A stretch of DNA of 64,000 nt from CAYMPH01 sp964529415 (GCA_964529415.1 CAZGWD010000009.1:124001-188000); one strand, 5' to 3'; positions 42,932 to 53,344 are shown, numbered from the stretch's first letter. Numbers and translations: made by a program. The notes: generated from the sequence alone by a model not told the origin.

Positions 42932-43180
42932 TTATAAAAAACTTTTTATTTTAAATTCTTTTTTGCCTATTCCATGGGCTTCATACCAATGAATTTCAGC
43001 TCTTACTATTTCTCCGGATTGAATTTTAACTTTAGCAATCCCTTTTAATTTCCTCCATCTGCCATTTCCATATATTTTTTTCAATCGCGCTATTTCTCTT
43101 ATTGAGTTGCCTGCAGCAATTTGATCAATTTCACTGATTTCACTTATAATTTCAAAATACATATTTAAGAATAATATCAT
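42932..43180 (-). CDS. small protein, first of a two-gene cassette
   Basis: 82 residues as written; the start could be the ATG at 43162 (MYFEI). The central SIREIARLKKIYGNGRWRK and the C-terminal AEIHWYEAHGIGKKEFKIK are the conserved parts. TTGACC then TATTCT (17-base spacer) on the minus strand overlaps the first codons, so the start may be leaderless or later. The pairing resembles a toxin-antitoxin layout, but no nuclease or kinase motif is visible. Confidence 0.5.
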   Translation of the reverse strand: MILFLNMYFEIISEISEIDQIAAGNSIREIARLKKIYGNGRWRKLKGIAKVKIQSGEIVRAEIHWYEAHGIGKKEFKIKSFL

Positions 43181-43233
43181 AATATTGTTCGGTCAAGTGA
43201 ATTATTCGTATTAAATTAATTATTGAGGAAAAT

Positions 43234-43271
43234 GAATAAAAAACCCCTCATCGTACAACAGTGAGGGGTTT
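43234..43271 (-). terminator. rho-independent terminator of htpX
   Basis: AAACCCCTCA (43241-43250) pairs with TGAGGGGTTT (43262-43271), a perfect 10-base stem, and the minus strand continues TTTTTTATTC. It lies about 55 bases after the htpX stop. Confidence 0.88.
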
Positions 43272-43280
43272 GAGTAAGTC

Positions 43281-43306
43281 AATCTCCCCATTGGCAAGGG
43301 GGAGAT
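43281..43306. repeat. C/G palindromic repeat, short copy
   Basis: AATCTCCCCATTGGCAAGGGGGAGAT. A stem of ATCTCCCC with GGGGGAGAT, between htpX and its terminator. Confidence 0.65.
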
Positions 43307-43325
43307 GTTCGAAGAGCAGAGGTAA

Positions 43326-44204
43326 TTATATATTCATTTTCCTCAATGCTTCAATTCTGTCCTCAATAGCGGGGTGCGTTGAAAAAAGGGAAATTGCTTT
43401 TTTCTTTCCGGATATTTTCATGGTTGCAAGCGACGGTGCTCTTTCATCTGCAGGCAGTTCAAGTGTGGTTTTGATTTTTTCAAGAGCAGCGATCATTCTA
43501 TCCCTGCCTGATAGCTTTGCAGCTCCGGCATCGGCCTTGTATTCCCTGATCCTTGAAAAATATGATACAACAACTGATCCGAGAATTGAGAAAACTATAT
43601 CAAGGGCAATAGTGGTGACAATTCTTACAATATATTCAAGCTTGTCGCTTACGAGTGTACTAACGCCATATGCGATAATTCTTGATAGGAACATTGAAAA
43701 CGCGTTCACAACTCCTGCAATGAGAGTCATGGTAACCATGTCGCCGTTTGCTATGTGAGATACCTCGTGAGCAAGAACTCCTTCGAGCTCGTCGTTATTC
43801 ATTTTGTTCAGCAAGCCTGTTGATACTGCTACAAGCGCGCGGTTTTTTGTAGGTCCGGTTGCAAAGGCGTTTACTTCCGGCGAATCATATATGCCTACTT
43901 TAGGCATTTTAAGACCTGCAGCTGTTGATATTTTTTTAACCATAAGCTGAATATCTAAAGCGCGGCCTAAAGGATTTCCTTCAATCAGCTGAACTTTCAT
44001 CATCCATTTTGCAAGAATTCCTGAAAAAGCAAGAGAGATTAATGATCCGCCCATACCCCACGCAAGACAGAAAAATAATAGTGATGTAAGATTCAACCCG
44101 CGTCCTTCCATATAATGGCCAATGCCGAATATAGAAGTGATGATTGATATAGTAGTTATTATTAAAATATTTGTAATTATAAACAGGAATACTCTTTTTA
44201 CCAT
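43326..44204 (-). CDS. htpX: HtpX membrane zinc protease
   Basis: 292 residues. Two N-terminal membrane helices, the catalytic HEVSHIANGDM (HExxH), two more helices, then the third zinc ligand region REYKADAGAAKL and the terminal THPAIEDRIEALRKM. HtpX cleaves misfolded inner-membrane proteins and is usually stress induced. It has its own terminator and promoter. Confidence 0.93.
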   Translation of the reverse strand: MVKRVFLFIITNILIITTISIITSIFGIGHYMEGRGLNLTSLLFFCLAWGMGGSLISLAFSGILAKWMMKVQLIEGNPLGRALDIQLMVKKISTAAGLKMPKVGIYDSPEVNAFATGPTKNRALVAVSTGLLNKMNNDELEGVLAHEVSHIANGDMVTMTLIAGVVNAFSMFLSRIIAYGVSTLVSDKLEYIVRIVTTIALDIVFSILGSVVVSYFSRIREYKADAGAAKLSGRDRMIAALEKIKTTLELPADERAPSLATMKISGKKKAISLFSTHPAIEDRIEALRKMNI

Positions 44205-44239
44205 TTTTAAATCCTCCAGATTTTTTAAAATTCAGTTAC

Positions 44240-44268
44240 TTGTTAAATGATTAACCGGATTTTGTCAA
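44240..44268 (-). promoter_or_regulatory. htpX promoter
   Basis: Minus strand TTGACA (44268-44263), 17-base spacer, TAACAA (44245-44240), about 36 bases upstream of the start; GGAGG precedes the ATG. Confidence 0.55.
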
Positions 44269-44397
44269 CGATTTACTAAATGATCAATTTTATTGATTTT
44301 TCCGGTTAATTGCACTTTTTGTTTATTTTTTAATTGATTAATTACTGGCGGATATTAATTTAAAAAAGGAATGAATAAAATTTTTAAGGGATTGATT

Positions 44398-47300
44398 TTG
44401 AATGCAGTGAATAAAAAAACTATTCTGCTCGTTGAAGATGAAGCAGTTACTTCAATTGTATCATCGAAAACACTTCAGAAATTTGGATATACTGTTATTG
44501 CTTCCAGAACAGGCGAGGAAGCTGTTGAGATCGCTTCAAATAATAAAAATATAAACCTTATTCTTATGGATATCGATCTTGGAAAAGGGATTGATGGAAC
44601 AGAAGCTGCTGAAATAATCCTAAAAAGCTGTGATATCCCGGTAGTTTTTTTATCGAGCCACACTGAACCTGAAATTGTTGAAAAAACAGAAAAGATAACC
44701 TCATACGGATATGTAGTAAAAAATTCGAGCAATACAGTTCTCGATGCATCGATAAAGATGGCGTTTAAACTATTTGATGCGCATAAAAAATCTGAAATTG
44801 AACTGGCTGAACGAAAAGTGATTGGACATGCTTTGCGTGAAAGCGAGGTGCAGTACAGGTATATTGTTGAGCGTGTAAATGATACTATATGGCTGATGGA
44901 TATGAATTTGAAAACGATCTGGGTATCTCCATCGGTTGTCAGGTCGCGGGGATTTACGCTCGAAGAACTGCAGAATATGACTTTAGATAAACATATGACA
45001 CAGGAATCGCTTAATAAAGCGATGATTCTTTATGCGCAGAATCTTACTCCTGAAAGACTGGCAGATAAAAATGATACAATAAATATTAAATCAGAGTTCG
45101 AATATTACCGGAAGGACGGCTCTATTCTTCTTGGAGAAACGGAAGTTATTTTACAGAGGAATGAAGATGGAGCTCCGTATGGTTTTCTTTGTATCGGAAC
45201 AGATATTACTGACCGCAAACAGGCAGAGGAAAAGCTGCATAATTCTGAAGAACAGTTCCGTATAATTCTGGAGGGAAGCGCACAGGGAATTTTATCAGTA
45301 GATATTGAAACTCATAAAGTGGTGTATTGTAATCCGGCTATTTGTAAAATGTTCGGATATACAAATGAAGAATTACTTCAGTTGAATTTGAAAGATCTTC
45401 ATCCGGAGGATTCATTAGACAGGGCTTTTTCAGATTTCAATAAAAGGATAATCTCTGATACTCATACCAGTTCCGCTATACCATGTCTCCGCAAAGACGG
45501 CACGGTTTTCTTTGCTGATCTTACTGCAAGTAAAAGTAAAATAAATGGAAAAGACTGTCTCGTTGGATTCTTCATTGATATTACTAAGCGGATACAGGTG
45601 GAGGAGTCGCTTCGGCATAATGAAATTAAATATCAGCAGCTTTTTAATTATGCACCTACAGGCATATACGAAGTTGACTATGTATCAGGACGTTTTAAAA
45701 AAGTAAATTCAGTTATGGCCGGATATACAGACTATTCTGAAGCTGAGCTTCTTTCCATGAATCCGCTTGATATTCTATCTGATGAAAGCAAAAAGTCCTA
45801 TCTCGCGCGCCTTGATAAAATTTTAGCAGGTGAGAATGTCATAAAAAATCCTGAATATTGCATAAAGGAAAAAAGCGGCAAGCTGAGATGGGTTGAACTT
45901 TATACCGAATTTTTAAGGCATGAAAAGCGGATTGTCGGTGCAGCTGTAGTGGCGCACGATATCACAGACCGCAAACATGCTGAGAAAATTTTAATCAAGT
46001 TCAATAAAACCATGCTGTCTATAAATGAATTTTCATTGAATCTTTCATATATTTCAAACAATGAAATATATCCGTATATAGTAAAAAAAATCAGAACTAT
46101 TTTTAATGTTAAAGAGTCATGGATTAATTTATTCGATGAAAAAACATCTGAACTGGTTTTTACTGCATCCACATTTTCAGATCAGGAAAATTTAAAAATT
46201 GTAAAACTGTTCGAACTGAAACTGATCGGTTATAGAACCTTCCTGAATAAAGTAAATTACGATTTAATAAAACAGGAGCCGGTAGGAGGAAACTCATCAC
46301 TTTATGATATATCTTTTCACACTATTCCTGAAATTATATGCAGGGGTATTGAGAAATTATTCGGAATTAACTGGTTTGTTTCAGTAGCGCTAATGAATAA
46401 AGACAAGCTTGCCGGTACAATTGTTCTGGCAGGAAATTCCCATCATGAAATTCCAGGCAGAGAAGTATTGCTGGCTTTTGCAAATATTACCGCAAATGCA
46501 CTTGAAAGAAAGCAGGCAGAAATGCAAAAAGAACAGTTTCTTAATGAAATTAAAGAAAGTGAAAAGCAGCTGAAATTGATTACAGATAATATTCCTGCAT
46601 TTGTTAATTATGTAGATGCGAGGAATTTGCGTTATTTATTTGTTAATCTGTCTTATGCCGATGCATTTGGCATGACTCCTGATCAGATTATCGGCAAGCA
46701 GGTAAAGGACATATTAAGCAAAGAAGCATACATTCGTGCATTGCCATATATTGAACGTGCCCAATCAGGTGAACGGATTTCATATGAAAATATTGTGCCG
46801 ATTCAGGGTGAGCCCCGTTTATTTAATGTAAATTACATTCCTGAATTTGATGAACAGGGTCAGGTCAGAAATCTTTTTGTTCTGGCGTTTGATATAACAT
46901 ATAGAAAACAGATGGAATCTGCATTGCTGGAAAGCGAGAAAAAATTCCGCAGTTACATTGAAAATGCACCTGAAGGAATTTTTGTAATTAATAGGGACGG
47001 ATATTTTCAGGATGTTAATGATGCTGCTTGCATCCTTTTCGGATATACCAGAGATGAATTACTCAGGATGAATTTTTTGCAGGTTTCTGAAATCAAAGAT
47101 TTAGAGATGTTTAATGCATTAATTGAAATTTTAAAAACCGGAGCCACATTTTCCAAAGAAAGCATTATAGCCGTAAAGAACGGTCTGAAATTTTACGGAT
47201 TATTAAATTTTGCAAAAATTGATGAGGATAAATTTCTTGTATTTGCTGCAGATATCACAAGAAGAAAACAGGAACAGATGCTTATTGAGGCAGAGCGAGA

Positions 47301-49947
47301 TCTCGGAATAGAGCTTGCAGGCACGAGTTCTATAACTTACGCATTAAAATATTGCATGGATGCGGCCATGTCTGTTGGAGAGATGAACTGCGGCGGTGTA
47401 TATACGGTGGATGATTCAGGCAATTTAACTCTCGTAGTTCAAAAAGGTCTGTCAGATGATTTTATGAAAGCCGTATCTTTTTACAGCTTTGATACTCCAA
47501 ATGCGCGCATGGCTCAAACAGGTGTTCCTGTTTATAAAGACAGACATGATATTTATAATAATGGCCGTTTAGCTGATAACAATCCGGTTTCACTTGCAAA
47601 AAAAGAGGGAATTAAATCCTTAGCAGTAATTCCTGTGGTCATGATGGGTAAAACTGTTGCCTGCATGAATATTTCTTCCAATATATGGACTTCCATACCT
47701 GAGCATGCACGCACAGTTCTTGAAAGAATTGCATCCCGCATGGGTCTTGCAATTTACAGGATTAAAACAGAGTGCAGGCTTAGAGACAGCGAAGAAAAGT
47801 ATAGACTTCTTCATGAATCATTGATGGATGCTTTTGTTTTTGTTGATTTGAACGGTACCATAGTTGAGACAAACAGCACATTTGATGAAATGCTTGGCTA
47901 TACCTCTGACGAACTGAAACTTCTTACATATAAGGATTTAACTCCTGAAAAATGGCATGACTTTGAATCAAAAATTGTTGCTGAACAGATTTTAGTGAAT
48001 GGATATTCCGAGGTTTATGAAAAAGAATATCGCCGGAAAGACGGCACGGTTTTTCCGATAGATCTGAGAACTTTCCTTCTTACTGACAGTAGGGGGAAAG
48101 CATCCGGCATGTGGGCCATTGTAAGGGATATTTCTGACCGCAAAAAAACGGAACAGGATCTTCGTGAAAGCGAAGAAAAGTATCAGGTTATTAATAAAAA
48201 TATAATTTATGCAATATGCATGTTTGATGCTGAAACTTTGAAGCTTCTGGATGTAAATGAAAGATTTCTTCAGATGTTCGGTTACAGCAGCAATGAGATT
48301 TCTGATTTAACAGTTCTTGATTTATCTGCGGAGAAAGAAGCAACAAGGATGACGGTTTCTCAAGCCAAAATTGAAGGTACATTCTATATTCCGTTACGGA
48401 ATCACATTAAAAAGGATGGAACTGTTTTTCCTGTTGATATTGTAGGCGGATTATTTACCTGGAAAGGGCGCGATGTCATGTTTGGTATTCTTAGTGACAT
48501 TTCAGATCGAAAACAAATGGAAAAAGATCTGATAAAAAATGAAAGAATGTTTAAATATATTCTTAATACCATTCCTCAATCAGTTTTCTGGAAAGACATT
48601 AACAGTATATATATGGGATGTAATCATTTATTTGCAAAAACAGTTGGTTTGAAAAGTTCAGAAGATATTATTGGGAAAACGGATTTTGATTTGCCGTGGC
48701 CAAAAGAGGATTCAGAAGCATATCGATCTGATGATATGTATGTAATGAAAAATAATATTCCTAAAATTCATTATTTGGAACAGGCCCAGAATCCTGATGG
48801 AACAAGATTCTGGGTTGATACATCCAAACTGCCGCTTGTAAACGAAAAGGGTGAAGTCTATGGTGTTCTGGGTGTTTATGAGGATATAACTGATATCAAG
48901 AATACGGAAGATGAGCTTAAAATAATTCAGGAGAGATATAAAGCAGCATTGGAGAACAGTGTGGATGTATTATATGAAGTGGACCTTTCTGGAAAATTTA
49001 CATATTTTGATAATCTCTCTCCGGAACATTTCGGTTATACAGGAAGTGAAATTATCAATGCCAACTTCAGAAATTTTATGGATCATGAAAATGCAGAAAT
49101 GCTTTACGGAATATTCCATGAAGTATTTGTTACAGGAAAGCCTGTCACATCTGTGGAATGCGATTGGGTTGATGTTAAAAATAATAAATATACTGTGGAT
49201 GTATCTATTGATCTCATAAAAGATAATAACGGGAAGTATTCTGGTTTCAGGGGAGTTCTTAGAGACATTACAAGACGCAAGCAGGCTGAGCAGAGAAACA
49301 TTATGCTGCTTGAGAAAAATGTTAAACTTCTTGCTGAAAAAGAACTTATACTTCGCGAGGTTCATCACCGGATCAAAAATAATATGAGCGTAATTTATGG
49401 TCTTCTGGTGCTTCAGGCTGATACCTTGCAGGACAAGTCTGCAGTTAAAGCTCTTGAAGATGCCGGAAACCGAATACATAGCATGATGGTTTTATATGAC
49501 AAGTTATACCGTTCATCTGATGTTCAGAAAATATCAGTAAATGAATATCTTTCTTCTCTGGTTGATGAAATAATATCAAACTTTCCAAATAGTAAATCTG
49601 TTATTGCAGAAAAAAAAGTTGATAATTTTATTCTGGATGCAAAAAGGCTTCAGCCTCTTGGAATCATCATAAATGAACTTTTAAGCAATATAATGAAGTA
49701 TGCATTTACCGGCAGAGAAAGCGGGAAAATAATAGTCTGTGCAGCAGTTGAGGCTGGTTTGAATTCAGCACAATCAGTTTCAATTACAATAGAAGATAAT
49801 GGAAACGGCATGCCTGAATCAGTTGATTTTGAAAATTCTACAGGTTTCGGATTGCAGCTTGTGGGTATTCTAACGAAAGAGCTTGGTGGTAATATCCGGA
49901 TTGAGCGCGGAAACGGAACAAAAATTATTTTGAAGTTTTCAATTTGA
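44398..49947 (+). CDS. giant hybrid sensor kinase: REC, nine PAS, two GAF, HisKA_2, HATPase
   Basis: 1849 residues from the TTG at 44398 with AAGGG 7 bases upstream; an ATG at 44371 has its GGA directly against the codon. Order: receiver domain (5-125, VEDE, MDID, FLSSH), PAS1-3 (147-530), GAF1 (535-705), PAS4-5 (720-958), GAF2 (965-1125), PAS6-9 (1130-1628), then HisKA_2 with REVHHRIKNN (His1656) and a HATPase with NELLSN and DNGNGM. It has no membrane helix, so it is a cytoplasmic sensor integrating many signals, with an inverted layout (receiver first). The kinase end is nearly the same as that of the next gene. Confidence 0.9.
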   Translation: MNAVNKKTILLVEDEAVTSIVSSKTLQKFGYTVIASRTGEEAVEIASNNKNINLILMDIDLGKGIDGTEAAEIILKSCDIPVVFLSSHTEPEIVEKTEKITSYGYVVKNSSNTVLDASIKMAFKLFDAHKKSEIELAERKVIGHALRESEVQYRYIVERVNDTIWLMDMNLKTIWVSPSVVRSRGFTLEELQNMTLDKHMTQESLNKAMILYAQNLTPERLADKNDTINIKSEFEYYRKDGSILLGETEVILQRNEDGAPYGFLCIGTDITDRKQAEEKLHNSEEQFRIILEGSAQGILSVDIETHKVVYCNPAICKMFGYTNEELLQLNLKDLHPEDSLDRAFSDFNKRIISDTHTSSAIPCLRKDGTVFFADLTASKSKINGKDCLVGFFIDITKRIQVEESLRHNEIKYQQLFNYAPTGIYEVDYVSGRFKKVNSVMAGYTDYSEAELLSMNPLDILSDESKKSYLARLDKILAGENVIKNPEYCIKEKSGKLRWVELYTEFLRHEKRIVGAAVVAHDITDRKHAEKILIKFNKTMLSINEFSLNLSYISNNEIYPYIVKKIRTIFNVKESWINLFDEKTSELVFTASTFSDQENLKIVKLFELKLIGYRTFLNKVNYDLIKQEPVGGNSSLYDISFHTIPEIICRGIEKLFGINWFVSVALMNKDKLAGTIVLAGNSHHEIPGREVLLAFANITANALERKQAEMQKEQFLNEIKESEKQLKLITDNIPAFVNYVDARNLRYLFVNLSYADAFGMTPDQIIGKQVKDILSKEAYIRALPYIERAQSGERISYENIVPIQGEPRLFNVNYIPEFDEQGQVRNLFVLAFDITYRKQMESALLESEKKFRSYIENAPEGIFVINRDGYFQDVNDAACILFGYTRDELLRMNFLQVSEIKDLEMFNALIEILKTGATFSKESIIAVKNGLKFYGLLNFAKIDEDKFLVFAADITRRKQEQMLIEAERDLGIELAGTSSITYALKYCMDAAMSVGEMNCGGVYTVDDSGNLTLVVQKGLSDDFMKAVSFYSFDTPNARMAQTGVPVYKDRHDIYNNGRLADNNPVSLAKKEGIKSLAVIPVVMMGKTVACMNISSNIWTSIPEHARTVLERIASRMGLAIYRIKTECRLRDSEEKYRLLHESLMDAFVFVDLNGTIVETNSTFDEMLGYTSDELKLLTYKDLTPEKWHDFESKIVAEQILVNGYSEVYEKEYRRKDGTVFPIDLRTFLLTDSRGKASGMWAIVRDISDRKKTEQDLRESEEKYQVINKNIIYAICMFDAETLKLLDVNERFLQMFGYSSNEISDLTVLDLSAEKEATRMTVSQAKIEGTFYIPLRNHIKKDGTVFPVDIVGGLFTWKGRDVMFGILSDISDRKQMEKDLIKNERMFKYILNTIPQSVFWKDINSIYMGCNHLFAKTVGLKSSEDIIGKTDFDLPWPKEDSEAYRSDDMYVMKNNIPKIHYLEQAQNPDGTRFWVDTSKLPLVNEKGEVYGVLGVYEDITDIKNTEDELKIIQERYKAALENSVDVLYEVDLSGKFTYFDNLSPEHFGYTGSEIINANFRNFMDHENAEMLYGIFHEVFVTGKPVTSVECDWVDVKNNKYTVDVSIDLIKDNNGKYSGFRGVLRDITRRKQAEQRNIMLLEKNVKLLAEKELILREVHHRIKNNMSVIYGLLVLQADTLQDKSAVKALEDAGNRIHSMMVLYDKLYRSSDVQKISVNEYLSSLVDEIISNFPNSKSVIAEKKVDNFILDAKRLQPLGIIINELLSNIMKYAFTGRESGKIIVCAAVEAGLNSAQSVSITIEDNGNGMPESVDFENSTGFGLQLVGILTKELGGNIRIERGNGTKIILKFSI

Positions 49948-50040
49948 CTCATCACAGGCAATTCTCTTTTAAAAAAGTGTGATTTAATAATAATTGATTT
50001 CTTAGCATAGAAATATTTGCTGGTTTTCAGGAGTTCGTTA

Positions 50041-52314
50041 ATGAAAAATCTTTATGCTTTTTTGATACGGCTTTATTTAGAAAGAAACCGTTTTCTTATT
50101 TTAATTCTATTACATTGTCTCGTAATAGCCTCGTTATTATCTCAGGAAGTTTCAGCTAATGATAAAAAAAATATCCTTATACTCAATTCTTATCATCAGG
50201 GATATAAATGGACTGATGATGAAACAAAAGGAGCCATTGCTGCATTAGAGCCGGATAAGAAAAATATCAAGCTTTTCATTGAGTATATGGGAGCTAAATG
50301 GATAAATGATGAACAGTATATTTTGCAGCTTAGCGAGCTATACCGGCAAAAGTTTCATAAGATGAAGTTTGATGTGATAATTGCAACGGATAATGATGCT
50401 TTTGACTTTCTAAGGCTGTATCGCAATAAAGTTTTCGGAAATGTTCCGGTTGTTTTCTGCGGTGTAAACTGGTTCAAGGATGAAGATCTTCTGGGTCAGA
50501 CATTATTTACAGGCGTAAACGAAGACGCTGATATTGTCCTGACTGTAGATCTCATGCTAAAACTGCATCCCGGGACAAAAAATATTTATGTAGTCATAGA
50601 TTCTACAACAACAGGTTTAATAATACATAAAAAAATTATCGAACTGATACCATTGTATAAGGACAGAGTTTCGTTTATTCTGCTGGAAAAAATGGATATG
50701 GAATCTATTATCTATACCGTTGCAAATGCTCCTGAAAATAGTCTTATTCTGCATACAATATTTCAAAAAGACATAAACGGTACTTTTTTCGAGTTCAGCG
50801 AAAGCACAAACATGATTTCAATTAATAGTGTAAAACCTGTTTATGGATTATGGGATTTTAATCTCGGTTTCGGTATTACCGGCGGCATGCTGACAAGCGG
50901 ATATTCCCAGGGTAATAGTGCCGGTTCTCTGGCTTTACGGATTATCAGAGGCGAATCACCTGAATCAATTCCTGTTATTAAAAAAAGTCCCAATAAATAT
51001 ATGTTTGATTTTCTGCAGATAAAACGCTTTGGCATCAATCGTTCAAGTCTTCCAAATGGAAGTATAGTGATTAATGAACAGGAATTGTTCTATTCTATTA
51101 ATAGAAAACTTGTTCTTGGATACTTAGCAGGTTTCATTGCTCTGTTCGGAATTGTTGCATTGCTTCTCATCAATATCAGAAAGCGCGTACAGGCACAAAC
51201 AAAACTTAATGAAGTAATAGACAAGCTTGAAATGAGGGTTAAAGAGCGCACTGCTGATCTCGAAAAAATAAATGAATTTCTGATGGATGAAATTAATGAG
51301 CGTAAAAAAGCTCAAAAAATTATGAATGAGAGTGAAGAACGTTTCAAAGCTCTTCATAACGCGTCATTTGGCGGAATATCAATTCACGAAAAGGGAATTA
51401 TACTTGATTGCAATCAGGGACTTGCAGATTTAACCGGATATTCCATAAATGAATTAATTGGCATGAATGGATTGGAGCTGATTGAGCGTGACATGCGTGA
51501 TCTGGTAATGGAAAAAATAATCACTGGATATGAGCAGCCATATGAAATTAAAGGCAGACGCAAGGATGGAACACAATATAATCTCAGAATTCAGGCTAAA
51601 AACATACCATATCACGGACGTACTGTAAGAGTAACGGAATTTCGCGACATCACTGAACAGAAGCTTGCTGAGGATAAAATAAAATCCCTGCTTCTTGAAA
51701 AAGAAATAATACTGCGTGAAGTGCATCACCGGATTAAAAATAATATGAATGTAATAAACGGCCTTCTTGTGCTTCAGGCTGATACCTTAAAAGATCCGAT
51801 TGCTGTCAAGGCGCTTGAAGATGCAGGAAGCCGGATTCAGAGCATGATGATTTTATACAATAAATTATACAGCTCATCTGATGTTCAGAATGTATCTGTA
51901 AATGATTATTTTTCTTCATTGATTGATGAAATTCTGGATAATTTTCCTGACAGTAAAACAGTGAAGGTTGAGAAAAAGATAGATGATTTTATTTTACATG
52001 CGAAAAAAATTCAGCCGCTCGCAATTATTGTCAACGAGATATTGACCAATATTATGAAGTATGCTTTTACAGACGTAACCGATAGAATGATAAAAGTATC
52101 AGCTGGAGTATATACGGATTTGAAACAGAATAAAGAGTCCCTGGCATCAATAATTATTCAGGACAACGGAAACGGCATGCCTGAATCAGTTGATTTCGAA
52201 AACTCTGCCGGTTTCGGATTGCAGCTTGTTAGTATGCTTACGAAAGAGCTGCATGGGACAATACGGATTGAGCGCGGAAAGGGAACAAAAATTATACTGG
52301 AGTTTGCAATTTGA
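50041..52314 (+). CDS. membrane sensor kinase: periplasmic ABC-binding domain, PAS, HisKA_2, HATPase
   Basis: 757 residues from the ATG at 50041 (AGGAG 7 bases upstream). A helix near 12-32, a periplasmic domain to about 355 of the ABC-substrate-binding type (NILILNSYHQGYKWTDDE, VIIATDNDAFDFL, VVFCGVNWF), a second helix near 357-380, a short coiled coil, PAS (about 430-540), then REVHHRIKNN (His562), and the HATPase DNGNGM. The binding domain is the class that senses small solutes. The kinase part is about three quarters identical by eye to that of the preceding gene over 120 residues. Confidence 0.88.
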   Translation: MKNLYAFLIRLYLERNRFLILILLHCLVIASLLSQEVSANDKKNILILNSYHQGYKWTDDETKGAIAALEPDKKNIKLFIEYMGAKWINDEQYILQLSELYRQKFHKMKFDVIIATDNDAFDFLRLYRNKVFGNVPVVFCGVNWFKDEDLLGQTLFTGVNEDADIVLTVDLMLKLHPGTKNIYVVIDSTTTGLIIHKKIIELIPLYKDRVSFILLEKMDMESIIYTVANAPENSLILHTIFQKDINGTFFEFSESTNMISINSVKPVYGLWDFNLGFGITGGMLTSGYSQGNSAGSLALRIIRGESPESIPVIKKSPNKYMFDFLQIKRFGINRSSLPNGSIVINEQELFYSINRKLVLGYLAGFIALFGIVALLLINIRKRVQAQTKLNEVIDKLEMRVKERTADLEKINEFLMDEINERKKAQKIMNESEERFKALHNASFGGISIHEKGIILDCNQGLADLTGYSINELIGMNGLELIERDMRDLVMEKIITGYEQPYEIKGRRKDGTQYNLRIQAKNIPYHGRTVRVTEFRDITEQKLAEDKIKSLLLEKEIILREVHHRIKNNMNVINGLLVLQADTLKDPIAVKALEDAGSRIQSMMILYNKLYSSSDVQNVSVNDYFSSLIDEILDNFPDSKTVKVEKKIDDFILHAKKIQPLAIIVNEILTNIMKYAFTDVTDRMIKVSAGVYTDLKQNKESLASIIIQDNGNGMPESVDFENSAGFGLQLVSMLTKELHGTIRIERGKGTKIILEFAI

Positions 52315-52374
52315 ATCATCTCCGGGATATCTTACTGAATAAAAGAGTATGGAGACTTTTTCATTATTAATTGT

Positions 52375-52403
52375 TTGACTTTTCCCTCTATTATAGTTAT
52401 TAA
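52375..52403 (+). promoter_or_regulatory. promoter of the 52435 lipoprotein
   Basis: TTGACT at 52375-52380, 17-base spacer, TATTAA at 52398-52403, 32 bases before the start. Confidence 0.5.
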
Positions 52404-52434
52404 ATGTAAATTATAATAATATAGGGAGGATGCA

Positions 52435-52989
52435 ATGAAAACAATTAAAATTTGTATGCTTTTTCTATCTGTTGTAATTTTTACAATCAGCTGCATGACT
52501 CAGTTCAATGTTATCAGAGAAAGTTCTACATCTGTAAATTTGAGCGGGTATAATTCCATTTATGTCGGGTGGCTTGATCTTGGCGCGAATCTCTATGGGC
52601 ATAAACCAGGTGACTGGGCCAGTGAAAACCGGCGAAATAATATTGATGGGCTTCAGATTTATCTGAGAGATGCTCTTCCGGGAAAGAAAATTTCCGGAGC
52701 AACTTCTGCTGCAGATTCATATCAGGGTACTGCAGATCTTCAGCTTCAGTTTAAACTTAATAATAAAATAAAGTATCAGATCGGCATGACTGTTACCTGT
52801 GAGCTGCCTGTTGATGTTATTTATCTGGACGGAAAAACAGGAAAGGTGCTTTACACGTCATCAATAATAGCTACATGCGCTGCTCCTTTTCCAAGAAACT
52901 GGAAAGTTAACTCATTCGACGGAGCGCTGGATAATGATGTATTGAATCTTGCAAATGGTATAGCAGCAAAAATTAAATCAGGGAAATGA
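52435..52989 (+). CDS. lipoprotein of unknown function
   Basis: 184 residues. The lipobox TISC gives a lipidated Cys near residue 20. AGGGAGG is the ribosome site. The mature region begins with SSTSVNLSGYNSIYVGWLDLG and contains LQLQFKLNNKI and LPVDVIYLDGKTGKVLYTSS, strand-rich, similar in style to envelope lipoproteins with a beta-sandwich. No family named. Monocistronic by its promoter and the gap after it. Confidence 0.6.
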   Translation: MKTIKICMLFLSVVIFTISCMTQFNVIRESSTSVNLSGYNSIYVGWLDLGANLYGHKPGDWASENRRNNIDGLQIYLRDALPGKKISGATSAADSYQGTADLQLQFKLNNKIKYQIGMTVTCELPVDVIYLDGKTGKVLYTSSIIATCAAPFPRNWKVNSFDGALDNDVLNLANGIAAKIKSGK

Positions 52990-53126
52990 CATGTAAAAAA
53001 CTTATAAAGCAGATTTTTTTTCGGATAATTAATTTTTTTTTATAGCATTTAATTTTAGTCTGATATTAATCTGCCGGCTGATCAGTAATTTTTATTATTG
53101 AACTATAAAAAAATGAGGGAAGTACT

Positions 53127-53333
53127 ATGGACTGGTTAAAGAAAAAATTAGTGCCGCATCTTATTGGACTGATGTTTATTTTTTTCGGATGGTTTATAAC
53201 AATTGGGGTTGTGGGATGGGATAAGTTCAGCCGCACTGATCCTTTTACAAAAGGAACAATGTTTGGATTGATACTGATTCTGATTGGTGCATATCTTCCT
53301 GGAATATGGATTAAAGTTTCAGATAAAAAATAA
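53127..53333 (+). CDS. small two-helix membrane protein
   Basis: 68 residues with AGGGAAG before the ATG. Two hydrophobic helices (LIGLMFIFFGWFITIGVVGW and MFGLILILIGAYLPGIW) with charged ends. A hairpin membrane protein of unknown function. Confidence 0.5.
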   Translation: MDWLKKKLVPHLIGLMFIFFGWFITIGVVGWDKFSRTDPFTKGTMFGLILILIGAYLPGIWIKVSDKK

Positions 53334-53344
53334 TTTACCACTAT

